From Sapria himalayana (taxonomy: Eukaryota; Streptophyta; Magnoliopsida; Malpighiales; Rafflesiaceae): DNA of 64,000 nucleotides. The notes under the pieces were generated by a model. It saw only the letters and a list, made by a program, of their open reading frames with translations. It was not told where the DNA came from and ran no database searches. The stretch lies in assembly GCA_029783825.1 (NCBI GenBank), contig JAREIK010003000.1, forward strand, positions 115,725-179,724, read 5' to 3'. The translations under genes and the position numbers were made by a program. Of the stretch, positions 12,277 through 24,739 are shown piece after piece (position 1 is the stretch's first letter; each line of letters opens with the position of its first letter).

Positions 12277-15200
12277 GATACACACACACACACTCGCACA
12301 GACATATATATAGACACATTGATAAACATAAGGATAGACTGATAGATTGTTTGATTGATAAATAGACAGATTGATAGAAAAATTGATAGACAGATTGATA
12401 TGCAAATCGATAGAAAGATTAATATAAAGATTTATAGACAGATCGATAAACACAAATATAGACAAATTGATAGACAGAATGATATAAAATTGGATAGATA
12501 GATAGACAGACAGATATATAGATAGATAGAAGGATAGACACATAGATAGATAAATAGATATAGATTTAAAAAAATAAAAATTTAGATAAATAGATAGATA
12601 GACATATAGATATGTAGACAATATGATTGAAAGAAAGAAAGATAGATAGATATATAGACAAATATATAAATAGATAGATAGATATATATATATACTAAAA
12701 GATAGATATATAGTTATACATATAGATATACATATAGATAGACAGATATATAAATAGATAGATATACAGATAGATAGATGATAAATATACAGATAGATAA
12801 ATAGACATATATAGATAAATAGATAGACAAATATAAATATTTTTTAAATTATTGATAGACAAATTGATAGATAGATTGATAGACAGATTGATAAATGGAT
12901 AGATAGATAGATAGACATATTGATTGTTAGATAGAAAGATAGACAGATAGATAGACAAATAGGAAGACATATTATAAGATAGATACATAGATAGATAAAT
13001 AGACAGACATATAGATAGATAGACAGATAGATAGATATAATAATAGATATATAGACATGCAAAAAGATACACAGATAGATGGATAGACAGACAACTAGGC
13101 AGGTAAGTAGATAGTCAAGTAAAAAGATAGACAGATAGATAAATAAATAGATAATAAACTAATAAACAGATATATAGAAAAACAGACATACAGATAGACA
13201 AACAAACAAACAAATAGACAGAAAAAATGACAAATGTATAAACACACAGATAGACAGACAAATAGATATATAGATGGATAGTTTGATAGATAATCATTTT
13301 GACAAATAGATTCATAATTAGATAGATAGATATATAGATAGATAGATATATAGATAAACAGATAGATAAACAAGTAGATATATAAATTGATAAAAAAATT
13401 AATTGAAAGATTGTAAAACAGATTGATACACAAATAGATATATAGAAAGATATATACATAAATAGATATATAGAAAGATAGATAGATAGATTCATTATTA
13501 GAAAGATATATAGTCAGAAAGATAGATAAATAAATAGATAGATAGATAGATAGATAGTGGTCAGACAGATAGATAGTGGTCAGACAGATAGATAGATATA
13601 GATAGATATATTTATAGACAGATAGAAAGATAGATAAATAGATAGAGAAGGAGATAGATAGATAAAAAGATAGATATATCGATAGAAAAATAGATTTGTA
13701 GAGAGATAGAAAAATAGAAACACAGATAGATAGATAGATAGATAGATAGAATGATACATAGATTGATAAATAGATAGACTAAAAGATAAATATAAAGATA
13801 AATAGAATGATAGATAGAAAGATAGAAAGATAGATAGATAAAAAGATAGATAGTCAGATAGATAGATAGTCAGATTGATATATAGATAGTTAGATTATAT
13901 ATTGAAAAATAGATAGCGAGATAGACACATGGATAAACAAATAGATAGATAGATTAATAGAAAGATTTAGCAAAAGATAGATAGATATATAGACAAATAG
14001 ATATATTGATTGATACAAAGAATGTTAGATAGATTAATAGACAAATTGATGGATTGATTTATAGAAAGATTGATAGAAAGATTGATATATAGATTTATAT
14101 ACAAATTGATAGATAGATTGATAGATACATAGATAGTCAGATTAATAGATAGACAGAAAAAAAGATAGATAACATATAAATAGATAGATAAATTAATAGA
14201 TAGATAGATAGACATATAGAGAGACAAATAGATAATTAGATTTTTAGATAGATAGATAGATTGATAGATTGATAGATAGATATATAGATAGATGATAGAC
14301 AAATAGATAAATAGATAATTAACTAGATAGATAGACAAATAGATAGATAAATAGATTAATAGATAGATTAATAGATAGATAGATGGATAGACAGAAAGAT
14401 AGATAGATTATTTGATTGACAAATAGATAGATAGATAGATAGATAGACATATAGATAAAAAAATAACTAGACAAACATATAGATATATTGAATGATAGAT
14501 TGATAGATTGATATATTAACATAAAATTCGTAGATAGATACATAGATAGATTGATTGATATAAAGATAGCTAGATAGATTTATAGAAAGACAGAGAGTTT
14601 TATAAATAGATAGATAGATAGATAGATAGAGTGATAGATAGATAGAAAGATAGACAAATCTATAAACAAATAAATAGACAAAAAGTAAGATAGATAGAAA
14701 GACAAATATCTAGATAGATATATAGATTGATATATAGATGTACACATAGATAAGCACTTAAATAGATAGATAGATAGATATATAAAAACATAAATAGAAA
14801 GATAGATAGATACATATATAGATAGATAGATATACATATAGATAGATAGGCAATTAGATAGAAAGATAAATAAATAAAAAAATAGATGGATTGTATCATT
14901 GATAGATAGACAGTTTGGTAGAAAGATTTATAGACAAATAGATACATATAGAAATACAAATATATAGACATATAGATAGACAAATAATTAATAAAAGAAA
15001 GAAAGATTGATAGATAAAAATTCACAAAGATAAAAAGATATATAGAAAGATACATAGATAGATTGATAGATTTATAGATTTATAGATAGATTGATATATA
15101 GTTTTAAAAATAGATCGATAGATAGATAGATAGATACATAGACTGATTAATAGATAAATAGATAGATTGATTGATAGACATATAGATAGACAAATAGATA

Positions 15201-15638
15201 GAGAGACTGATCGAAAGACAAATAGATTAAAAGATAGATAGATAGATAGATAAACAAATAGATAGATAGGTAGATAGATTGACAGATTGATAAATAGATA
15301 GATAGACAGATAGACATATAAATAGATAGATAGATAGACATATTGATAGACTAATAGATAGTAAGATAGATTAATAGATAGACAAACATATAGATAGATA
15401 GAAAGATAGATAGATAGATAGATTGATAAACTAGCAGATATAAATATAAAAAGACAAACAAATAGAAATAAAGAAAGATAGATAAATAGGAAAATAGATA
15501 GATAGTTAGATAGATAGAGAGATAAACCAAAAGATAGTTAAATAGATAGATAGAAAATAAATATATAAATAGATAGATAGATAGATTGACATATATACAA
15601 ATAGATAAAAAGATTATTTTACAATTAGATAGAGAGAC

Positions 15639-15697
<59 letters not shown>

Positions 15698-18600
15698 GAT
15701 AGATAGATAGACAAATAGCTAGATAGACTGATTAATAGACAAATAAATGAATAGACAGATAGAGAAAGTGATAAACAAACATAATGACTTACATAGACAA
15801 ACAGATAGATAGACAGACAGACATACATATATATAGATAGATAGACAATTTAGTATCACATTGACAGACAAATAAATAGAGACATTGAAAGATAGTAAGA
15901 TAGATATACATATAGATAGATAGATAAATAGATAGATAAAAAATATATTGATAGATAAACAGTTTGATAGACAAATTGATAGACAGATTGATAGATATAT
16001 AGATAAACAAATACAAAGATAAATAGATAGACAAATAGATATATGGTAGATAGATGCATAGATAGATAGACAAATAGATAGATATATAGAAAATAGATAG
16101 ATAGACAAATAGATAAATAGAAAGATAAACAAATAGATAAATATATAAAAAATAGATAGATAGACAAATAGATAAATAGAAAGATAGACAAATAGATAAA
16201 TAGAAAGATAGACAAATAGATAGATAGAAAGATAGATTGATCATCATATAGATAGATAGATAGATAGGGAGATAGATAGATATATAGATAGATAGACATA
16301 CATAAACATAGATAAAAAGATAGATAGATAGATTTGCAGAAAAAATAAACATAATGATAGACATAAATATAGACAAACTAATAGATAGATAAATATATAA
16401 TTAGATAGACAGATAGACACGTAAATAAATAGATAGATAGTCATATAAATATATAGATAGATAGTTAGAAAGATTGATAGACTTATAGATATATAGATAC
16501 ATAGATAGAATGATAGATAAATAGATAGATAGATAGATTGATTGACAAATAGATAGATAGATAGATTTAAAATTATATAGATAGATTGATACCTAGATTT
16601 AGAGATAAAAAGACAAATTTATTAACAGTTAGATAGACATAGATAACGACTAATAGATATATATAAAGATTGATAGATAGATTGACATATATATAGACAA
16701 ATAGATAGAAAGATAAATAGACTAATAAATATATAGATAGAAAGACAGACAAATAGATAGATAGATCGATTGATAGATATACATATAAATACTAATATAG
16801 ATAGATAAATAAACATATAGATAGTATGATAGATAGACAGATAGATTGACATATAGATAGATGGATATATTGATAGATATAAAGACATACAGAGAGATAG
16901 ATAGATAGATAGACATATAGATAGAAAAAGAAACTGATAGATAGATTAATTAATAGACTGCTTACTAAGATAGATACACAAATATATACATATATAGATA
17001 AATTGATAGATAGATAGATAGATAGAATGATAGATAGTTATATATAAAGATAAATAGACATATAGATATACAAATATATAGATAGATAGGTAGAAAGATA
17101 GAATGAAAATAGATAGACTAATAGAAAGATAGATAGACAAATAGATAAGTAGTGAGGTAGACAGTTAGTAAGGTAGACAAATTGTCAAAAAAAATACTTA
17201 GACAGATAGATTGACAGATAAATAGATAGAATGTGAAATAGACATACGTATATATAGATAGATGATAGATATATAATTAGATAGATAGATAGAAAGATAG
17301 AATGACATTTAAAAAAATAAAATGATAGGCATATTGATAGATTGATTGATAAACAATTTGATAGACAGTTTGAAAGACATATTGATGGCCAGATTGAAAG
17401 ATAGATTCTTAGATAGATTGATAGACAAATTGAAAGCTAGACGATTAGACAAATATAATGATTAATTAATAGACATATTGATAGACAAATAGATAGTCAG
17501 ATAGAAAGACAGAGAGAAAAATATATAGATAAAAAGATAGACAGATTGATTGACTAATAGATAGACAAATAGATAGACATACATATCGATAGATACATAA
17601 ATAGGTAGACATATAGATAGACAAATAGAGAGCTAATTGAAAGACGATAATAGAAAGGTAGATAGACATATAGAAAGTCAAATAGATAGATAGATATATT
17701 GACAAAAAGATAGACATAAAGATATATAGTTAGAAAGATAGATAGATAAATGGATAGACAAATAGATAGACAAATAGATTGTGTGATAAATAAATAGATA
17801 GATAGACAAATTAATAGACATATAGTTAGATAGATTGATAGATAGAATGAGAGAGATTTATAGATAGATTGATAGAAAAATTGATAGGTATATTGATAGA
17901 CAGATTAATATAAAAATGATAGACAATATGATAGACAAATAGTTAGACAAATTGATAGACATTTCAATATATAGATAGATAGATATATATATATATAGAT
18001 ACATTGACAGATAGTTAGCTAAATATATAGAAAGTAAAAGATATAGATAGATTATTAGATAGATTGATAAAATGATAGATAGAAAGATTGATAGACAAAA
18101 AGTAAAGGAGACAGACAAACAAACATATAGATAGATAGATAGATAGTTTTTAGTCAGTTTGATAGATAAATTTGATAGACATACATATGGAATGTTGATA
18201 AATATCATGATAGAGAGATAGATAAAAAGATAAAAAAATAGACAAATATATAGGCAGATTGATAATAGATAAACATATAGATAGAAAGATAGATAGGCAG
18301 ATAAATAGACACATTAATAGATAGATTGATATTCAGATTGATAGAAGGATTGATAGACATATTGATAGATAGATTGATAGACAGATTTATTAGAAATAGA
18401 TAGATTGCTTGATAGATATATAGATATAAAAATAGATAAAAAAATATATAGATAGATAGACAGCCAGACAGGTAGATAGATTAATAGATTGAGTAATTTT
18501 TAGATAAATAGATAGTTATATAGATATATAAATAGATATATAGATATATTATTAGACACTCAGATAGATAAAAAGATATATTGATAGGTAATATATAGAT

Positions 18601-20696
18601 AGATAGCTACAAAGATATAAAGATAGACAGATTAATAGAAAATAGATATATAGTTAGATAGACTAATAGATACATCGATTGATAAACAAATAGATAAATG
18701 CAAAGAGAGATAGAAAGATAAATAGATAGATAGAAAGACATAAAAACAGATAGATTAACACATAACTAGAGAGAAAGATAAAATAATAGAAAGAAAGAAA
18801 GAAAGATAGGTAGATTGACAATTAGAGATATGATAGATAGAAAAATAGGTCGACAGACAGATAGATAGATAGGTAGAAAGATAGACACATAGATAAACAA
18901 AATGAAAAATTTTTTGATAGATAGATAGATAGACAAATTGATAGATATATAGGTAGATTAATTGATAAATAGATAGATTGAAAGAAAAATTGATAGGTAG
19001 ATGGATAGACAAATCAATTTACAATTGATTGACAGATAGATAGATAGTTAGAAAGACAAAAAGATAGATATATAAATAGATATATAGATAGTAAATAGAT
19101 AGATAGATCGATAGATAGACAACTAGATAGACAGACAGACAGACAGATAGATAGATATACATATAGATAGACATATAGATAAATGTATAGATAGACATAT
19201 AGATAGACAAATAAATAGAAAATAGATAGATAAGTTATTAGACAAATAGATAGTCAGATAGATAAAGAAATAGAAAACTAGATAGATAGAGCAAAAATAG
19301 ATAGACATATAGATATATAGATAGATATAGATACAAAATGTTAGATAGATAGATAGATAGATAAACAGATATATTCATCTATAGATAGATAGATAGATAG
19401 ACACATAGATATAAAGATAGATAGACAAATAGAGAGACCAATAGATATATAGATAGATATATAGATTTATACATAGATTGATAGACAAATTGATAGACAG
19501 ATTGATAGATTGATTGATAGACAAATTGATAGACATATTGATTGATGAATTGTTAAATATATTGATTGTCAGATTCATATACAAATTGCTACACATTTTG
19601 ATAATCATATAGTTAGACAAATTGATAGGTAGATTGATTATCAAATAGATAAATATATTGATAGATAGATCGATTGATAGTAGACAAAAAGATAGATAGA
19701 CACATATACAGATAGATTGATAGATAAATATATATATATAAATTAATATATATTAATTAATATATATTAATTGACATATAGATTATTAGATGGATATATA
19801 GAAAGACACATATACAGATAGATATATTGATAAATATATTAATATATAGACAGACATATAAATAGATAGATAGATGAACAAATAGATTGACAGATTATTA
19901 GATAGATATACTGATAGATAGATAGATAGATAGAAAAATTGATAGACAAATAGATAGACAAATAGATAAATAGATAGATAGATAGATAGATATATAAATA
20001 GATTAATAAATAGATAGATAGATAGATAAATAGATTCATCAATAGAAAAAAAGATATATAATAAATAGATAGATATATCAATAGACATATACATAGATAG
20101 ATACAATGATTAAAAGATAAATAGATAGATAGATAGAGACATAGATAGACTAATAGATAGAAAGATAGATACACATATTGATATAAAGATTGATAGAAAG
20201 ATAGATATATAGATAGATAGATTTATATTCAGATTGATAGTTAGATAGATAGTTAGATAAATTGATAGAAAGATTGATACACAGATAGATAGACAAATAA
20301 ATACATAGATAGATAAATAGATTGATAGACATATAAATAGATAGGTAGATATATTAATAGTCATAAAGATATATAGTCAGTCAGTCAGATAGTTAGGTAG
20401 ATAGACATTTTAGTAGATAGATAGTAATGTAGAGAGTTAAAAATCCAGATAGATTGACATACAAATGGGTAGATAGATAGTCATACTAATAGATAGATAG
20501 ATAACCAAATAGAATGAGAGATAGACAAATACACAGATAGACAAATAGATATACAGATAGATAGATAGTTTTATAGATATATTGTTAGATTGATAGATAG
20601 ATTGATTGATAAATATATTGATAAATAAATAGATATATCGACGTTTAGATAGACAGATAGATATACTTATAACTAGACAGATAGATAAACATATAG

Positions 20697-20729
<33 letters not shown>

Positions 20730-20896
20730 TCAACAAATAATATATAGATAGATAGAGAGATAGACATATAGATAGACATATAGTTAAAAAAATAAAAATA
20801 GATATATTGACAAATAAATTAATAGATTGATAGTAAGATTGATAGACATATATACAGACATATTGATAGACATATAGATAGAAAGATTGATATAAA

Positions 20897-20927
<31 letters not shown>

Positions 20928-21375
20928 GATAGAAATATAGATTGATATTTAGATAGACATATAGATAGATAGATAGATAGATAAATAGACATATTTTTAG
21001 ACAAATAGATAGATAGAAAGATATATATATATATATTTTATTATACTATTAGATAGATAAATAGATAAATAGATAGATAATAAATACATAGATAGACAAA
21101 TAGATAGGTAGATAGATAGACTGATATATATAATGAAAGATAGATAGATAGATAGATAGACCAATAGATAGACCAATAGACAGACAGACAGATAGATAGA
21201 TAGATAGATAGATAGTCAGATAGATTATCACATAGATAGATAGAAAGATAGATAAAATGATAAATAGATAGATAGATAGATCGATATATAAAAAGTTTAA
21301 TAGAGAGATAAATAGACAAATAGATAGATTGATAGATTGATAAATAGATAGATAGATTTACTGATAGGTAGAGAG
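10518..21375. repeat. Degenerate (GATA)n array, block A, 10.9 kb
   Basis: Almost pure GATA tetranucleotide with GACA, AATA, GATT and GAAA variants. The plus strand is very poor in C. Sub-blocks with a 12-bp period close to ATTGATAGACAG interrupt the plain GATA runs (for example 12360-12500, 14030-14130, 17330-17420, 18320-18390, 19470-19640). A 19-bp unit is duplicated near 13548-13590, and a 24-bp unit repeats at about 16110-16230. All frames on the minus strand lack frequent stops because TATC repeats read Ile-Tyr-Leu-Ser. The plus strand meets TAG every 12 bases. No gene is supported. The block is bounded exactly by CACTA-1 on the left and CACTA-2 on the right. Confidence 0.95.
15641..15693. 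repeat. (TA)n microsatellite in the GATA array
   Basis: Uninterrupted AT dinucleotides over 53 bases. Confidence 0.95.
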
Positions 21376-21870
21376 CACTACAAAAAATATCTCAAATAAC
21401 AAGGGAAGATTACCTAGCTTAATGGGGTTTTTCCGTCGCTAAAATGGATATAATTATGGATTAACGATGAAACCTTTCCCAATCTAAAGTTCTTGTCACA
21501 AAAATTAACGAGTAAATATATTCCCTACCAAAACTAGCGAGGGAAAATTCTCTAGCTTGCTAAATTAGCTAGGGAAAATCCCTAGCTATTTCATTCCAAA
21601 ATTACTTTCCCATTTTTTATATTTTATATAAAATTTAATTACATATTTTAAAATTTTTATATTAAATTTAATAAAAACATAAACTATAAACCATTTTAAA
21701 TAATTAACAAAAATAAAATCAGTTAATAAAATATTCTTATACAATATGTTACATTGTTAAAATAGAAACATAACATAACTTGATTACATTTTATTCTTCA
21801 TCAATGTATCTAATGATAGTGAATAAAGTATAATCTATTTGTGAAATTTACCTTGCTTTCTCTCTCCCAG
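21376..21870. repeat. CACTA-2 left terminal and subterminal region
   Basis: The terminus is followed by AGCTAGGGAAAATCCCTAGC-type repeats to about 21600. The stretch 21741-21870 then resembles 2225-2330 of CACTA-1, including a shared AAAGTATAATCTAT. This shows that the two elements are members of one family, left ends in the same orientation. Confidence 0.8.
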
Positions 21871-21888
21871 CTCATTAATATTTACATA

Positions 21889-22043
21889 CTACACTAGCAC
21901 CATAGCATGCCCCTCCATGGCCAATTGCTTTGCTTCATTTAGTTCTAGTCTGCATTTCCTCTCCACCGCCAACTCCTCCCTTTTATCAACCATTGCCCAT
22001 TTTGTATCTAGCTGCTCTTCAATTAGTACTTTTTTTAACCTTG
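21889..22043 (-). pseudogene. Possible 3' exon encoding a charged coiled-coil end, unidentified
   Basis: On the minus strand about 51 codons run without a stop to a TAG at 21889-21891. A plausible splice acceptor (CTAATAG) stands just upstream. The translation is rich in Glu, Lys, Arg and Ala (for example KREELAVERKCRLELNEAK), typical of a helical tail. It could be the last exon of a transposon gene or of another captured gene. I cannot name it. Confidence 0.4.
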
Positions 22044-22501
22044 CTATTAGTTGGATGTATGTATGTGCCTATGTGTGTTTGTAAACACTGACACATGCAC
22101 TTTCATGCAAATACACATACCATCAAAGACAATAGAAGAAAATAATCTAGGGCTTAAAAAACAAACTTATATGTCTTTCAGGCATGGTCAGCATCTTCTA
22201 GTTCTTTGTCCTCTAGTACTCTAAGCAGATAGAGAATATTGTTATACCTGCACATGGAGCATAACATACTACATTTACAAACTAATAAAGAACACAATAA
22301 TGCCACTGATAAATATATAGACTAGCGCATGCAACACCAACTACCATTTGCTAGAAATTTCACACAACTAGATAATCTTGAGCTTATTTTTAAATTACCG
22401 AATCAAGATTTCACGAAGATTTTCAGTGTACTGCCCATCAAAATATTCTTTAGTGTTGCCCAGCTTCATCCATCAGTCCATGGTTATTTTTAAGAAATTT
22501 A

Positions 22502-22665
22502 GAAAAGAATTTTGTATGGAAATAATATGTTTTAAATAAAAATTCCAAAATAAGATGCTTGTTTGAAAAATATTACCAAACTAGTGCTTCTGGAAATAGC
22601 ATGACAATTTCCGTCATTGTGAACGACGGTCATTGCCATGCTATTGAATTTTAAAAATGAAGACC
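22502..22665 (+). repeat. Left arm of the inverted repeat
   Basis: It pairs with 24310-24475 read on the other strand. Shared landmarks include AAATAATATGTT, ATTACCAAACTA, GACGGTCATT and CATGCTATTGAATTTT. Confidence 0.85.
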
Positions 22666-22669
22666 TTAA

Positions 22670-24250
22670 TCAATGTCTGCCTCGCTTGATGATGTCGAAT
22701 TCAGGCTTGAATTTGGGTTTGACACGAGTTCTAATTTGGATTAATTTATGCTTTCAATATTGCATCTTGGCCAAACAGATTTCCAAGTGAGCGACCAAGT
22801 TAAGTTGGTGGTTTGATCAAGAGATGATGTAGAAATGGAAGATGAAGAAGATGAATTTAACTTGTTAGTTTTCTTTAGATTGAAATGGAGAAGCCACTTG
22901 TGGCAAGCATCCCTTGATTTGTTGAAGTTGACAGGATCACTCTAAATCTTGATTAACGAAAAAAAACAAATCATTTAATAAGAAGAAGAGGGTTTAGATA
23001 CATTCGAGTATGATAGAGCCATATTTCATATTTAATAAAACAAATAGGCATCTTATCATCACCCCACTTTTCTTCTTTATACCACTGGAGCCACTACGGC
23101 AAACTTGAGCAAGTAGAACTTGCAGAAATGAACTCATGGGTTTGAAATTGATTTTCTTTGTCAATTTTAATGGAGCAATTGGGACTGCATGTTGCACTTT
23201 TTGTAAGTAATCCAGATTCAATCTTTTGCCAGCCAAAGCCACTCTCACATGTAGATGTTTTGCTCTTACACCCAGTTTTCTTCTTTTGTAAAACTTAGTC
23301 AAATGCGTGACTAGTAAGATATGAAGTGTTTATGCACACATATATAAAATAGTTGACACGATGGTACCTATGAATAAGTGTGTGGATGTATATGTTTGTG
23401 CGTGTCTTTGTGGGTATGTATTTGAGTCATTGATGGATATTGTAAGTGACTGATATATCACACTAAAGTAATTTGAGAGAAAAAAATAAAAAAAAGAATT
23501 GCTTTACCCATTGAGATTGAGACTAAGATTCAGGCTTCCAACTGGAATAGTTACTGGATTAAGTTCCCAAATAGTCTCCAAAGAGAAAAAGCCTGCTTTA
23601 CACTTAATGTAAGTTTGGAATGTGGTGATTCCCATGATTCATACTCTTCCAGCCTCGTCGCCTATTTTGTAGATTAATGTTTGCATCTCTGTGATAATGT
23701 ACTCTGTAATGTTGTTACCTGCTTGCCAACTATAATTTGGCTAGATATCAGAGACCCATTTAAAATCACCCACATATAAAACAACTTCTCTACTCAAATA
23801 ATCATCTACGACGCACTTAAGCTACATAAATTTTTGGAAAATATCTACTTTTGAATGATTCCTTAAAGAGAACAGAGTAAATGTTACTAATTTAACAATT
23901 TCCATTTTCTCCCTTACTCCTATCACTATGCTTTTTATGCATGCCATACTCTCTCCCATAATTACTATGTTTTTTTTCTTCTTCTCAATCACCAGTAAAA
24001 CCCTCATCACATCTTCAATCTTTGTCAGTGTTTCTAATGGTTCAAATTGACTAAAAGAAAGAAATTGAGCAGGAGAAGAGTTGCCTACGACAAGAGGTTT
24101 TATGGCTTCTTTCAGGTATGAATTCTAGAGAACTAGAATGATATTTGTAATAGCAGCCAAGGTGGTGGATATACTTCTGGAACAAATATTCACAAATACG
24201 GTTTGTTTAACCTTTTTTTCACTTGGTTGGATGCCACACACTCTCTTGCC
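22670..24250 (-). pseudogene. SMXL (ClpB/HSP101-like) gene fragment, SMXL3/4/5-like
   Basis: SMXL proteins are nuclear, ClpB-related repressors; members act in strigolactone and karrikin signalling or phloem development. Minus-strand reading, in order: about 24115-23822 (KPLVVGNSSPAQFLSF, then EDVMRVLLVIEKKKKN and IVIMGES, matching the family's middle domain 'EDV..VLE.L..KK..N.V.VGES'); about 23810-23500 (SREVVLYVGDFKWVSD, IMGITTFQTYIKCKAGF, LETIWELNPVTIPVGSL); a likely intron; about 23285-23000 (SATCSPNC, a stop, then WLQWYKEEKWGDDK); and a Ser/Asn-rich part at about 22930-22675 (SSSSSSISTSS, NPNSSLNSTSSSEAD). Stops and frame changes are present, and both the N-terminal Clp-N domains and the C-terminal ATPase part are missing. 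The family is fairly sure, the subclade less so. It lies wholly between inverted-repeat arms. Confidence 0.75.
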
Positions 24251-24309
24251 ATTCTCAATGCCTCCATTTAAAAATTTTTAAAATTTAAAAGTCAGCATTC
24301 ATAATGATG

Positions 24310-24475
24310 GCCTTTGATTTTTAAAAATTCAATAGCATGATAATGACCGTCATTCACAATGATACAAATTACCATGCTATTTTTCAGATGCATTAGTTTG
24401 GTAATAATTTTCAAACTAGCATTATATATTGGATTTTTTATTTAGAACATATTATTTGCATACAAAACTCATTAG
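24310..24475 (-). repeat. Right arm of the inverted repeat
   Basis: Inverted partner of 22502-22665. The sequence outside it to 24537 aligns poorly with the left end and may include an extra copy of the inner CATGxTATTGAATTTT motif. Confidence 0.85.
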
Positions 24476-24739
24476 AAAGTGGCTAACAAAAGGGAAATAG
24501 TAGTTGGAATGACACCAAGCTGCATGGTATTGAATTTTTGCCCACTATAGGTTCATATAAAAATCCATCGAAACACGAAAATCTGAAAGAAACTAAAAAA
24601 ATGAGAAAAAAAATACAATGCATAAGAAAAGAATACAAGGTAGCTCACTTTTCTATTCCATTTCCCACTTGAGTTTTACAATGACCGTCTTCCCTATCAA
24701 GTTGTTAAGAAAAGGCTTGGAATTAACGGGGATAGTTTG

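Larger units (their letters stand above)
22465..24537. mobile_element. Inverted-repeat element resembling a Pack-MULE, carrying SMXL
   Basis: Two arms of about 160 bp in inverted orientation (about 22502-22665 and 24310-24475) match at roughly 80 per cent by eye. They enclose about 1.65 kb of gene fragment. The element sits in an SmF exon and is bordered by TTGCCCA on both sides (22456-22462 and 24538-24544). The left copy continues as TTGCCCAGC, which matches the expected SmF sequence, while the right copy has lost one base. This fits an eroded 9-bp duplication as made by Mutator-like elements. Long terminal inverted repeats and a gene fragment inside, with no transposase, are the features of Pack-MULEs. 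The outermost 20-60 bp of the arms do not align well, so the class assignment is tentative. Confidence 0.55.
22178..24736 (-). pseudogene. snRNP core protein SmF gene fragment, split by an insertion
   Basis: SmF is one of seven Sm proteins that form the ring on spliceosomal snRNAs. Three exons can be read on the minus strand. 24649-24736 gives [20 protein letters not shown] and KLKWEMExK, with a GTGAGC donor. The next exon begins at 24582 after TTTCTTTCAG (VSMDFYMNL) and resumes at 22464-22399 (GNTKEYFDGQYTENLREILI). Its GTAATT donor splits an Arg codon, and that codon is completed in phase by the exon 22247-22178 (NNILYL...EDADHA, stop TGA). About 2 kb of other DNA, 22465-24537, interrupts the middle exon. 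The first codons are missing, one Tyr codon is TAG, and a base is lost near the insertion. The intact introns show that a genomic copy was taken. The exon phasing makes the identification strong. Confidence 0.85.

Noticed and set aside
12250..12700. The repeat blocks considered as a CRISPR array
   Set aside because: There are no uniform repeats with unique spacers; units are degenerate tetranucleotides in a plant nuclear context.
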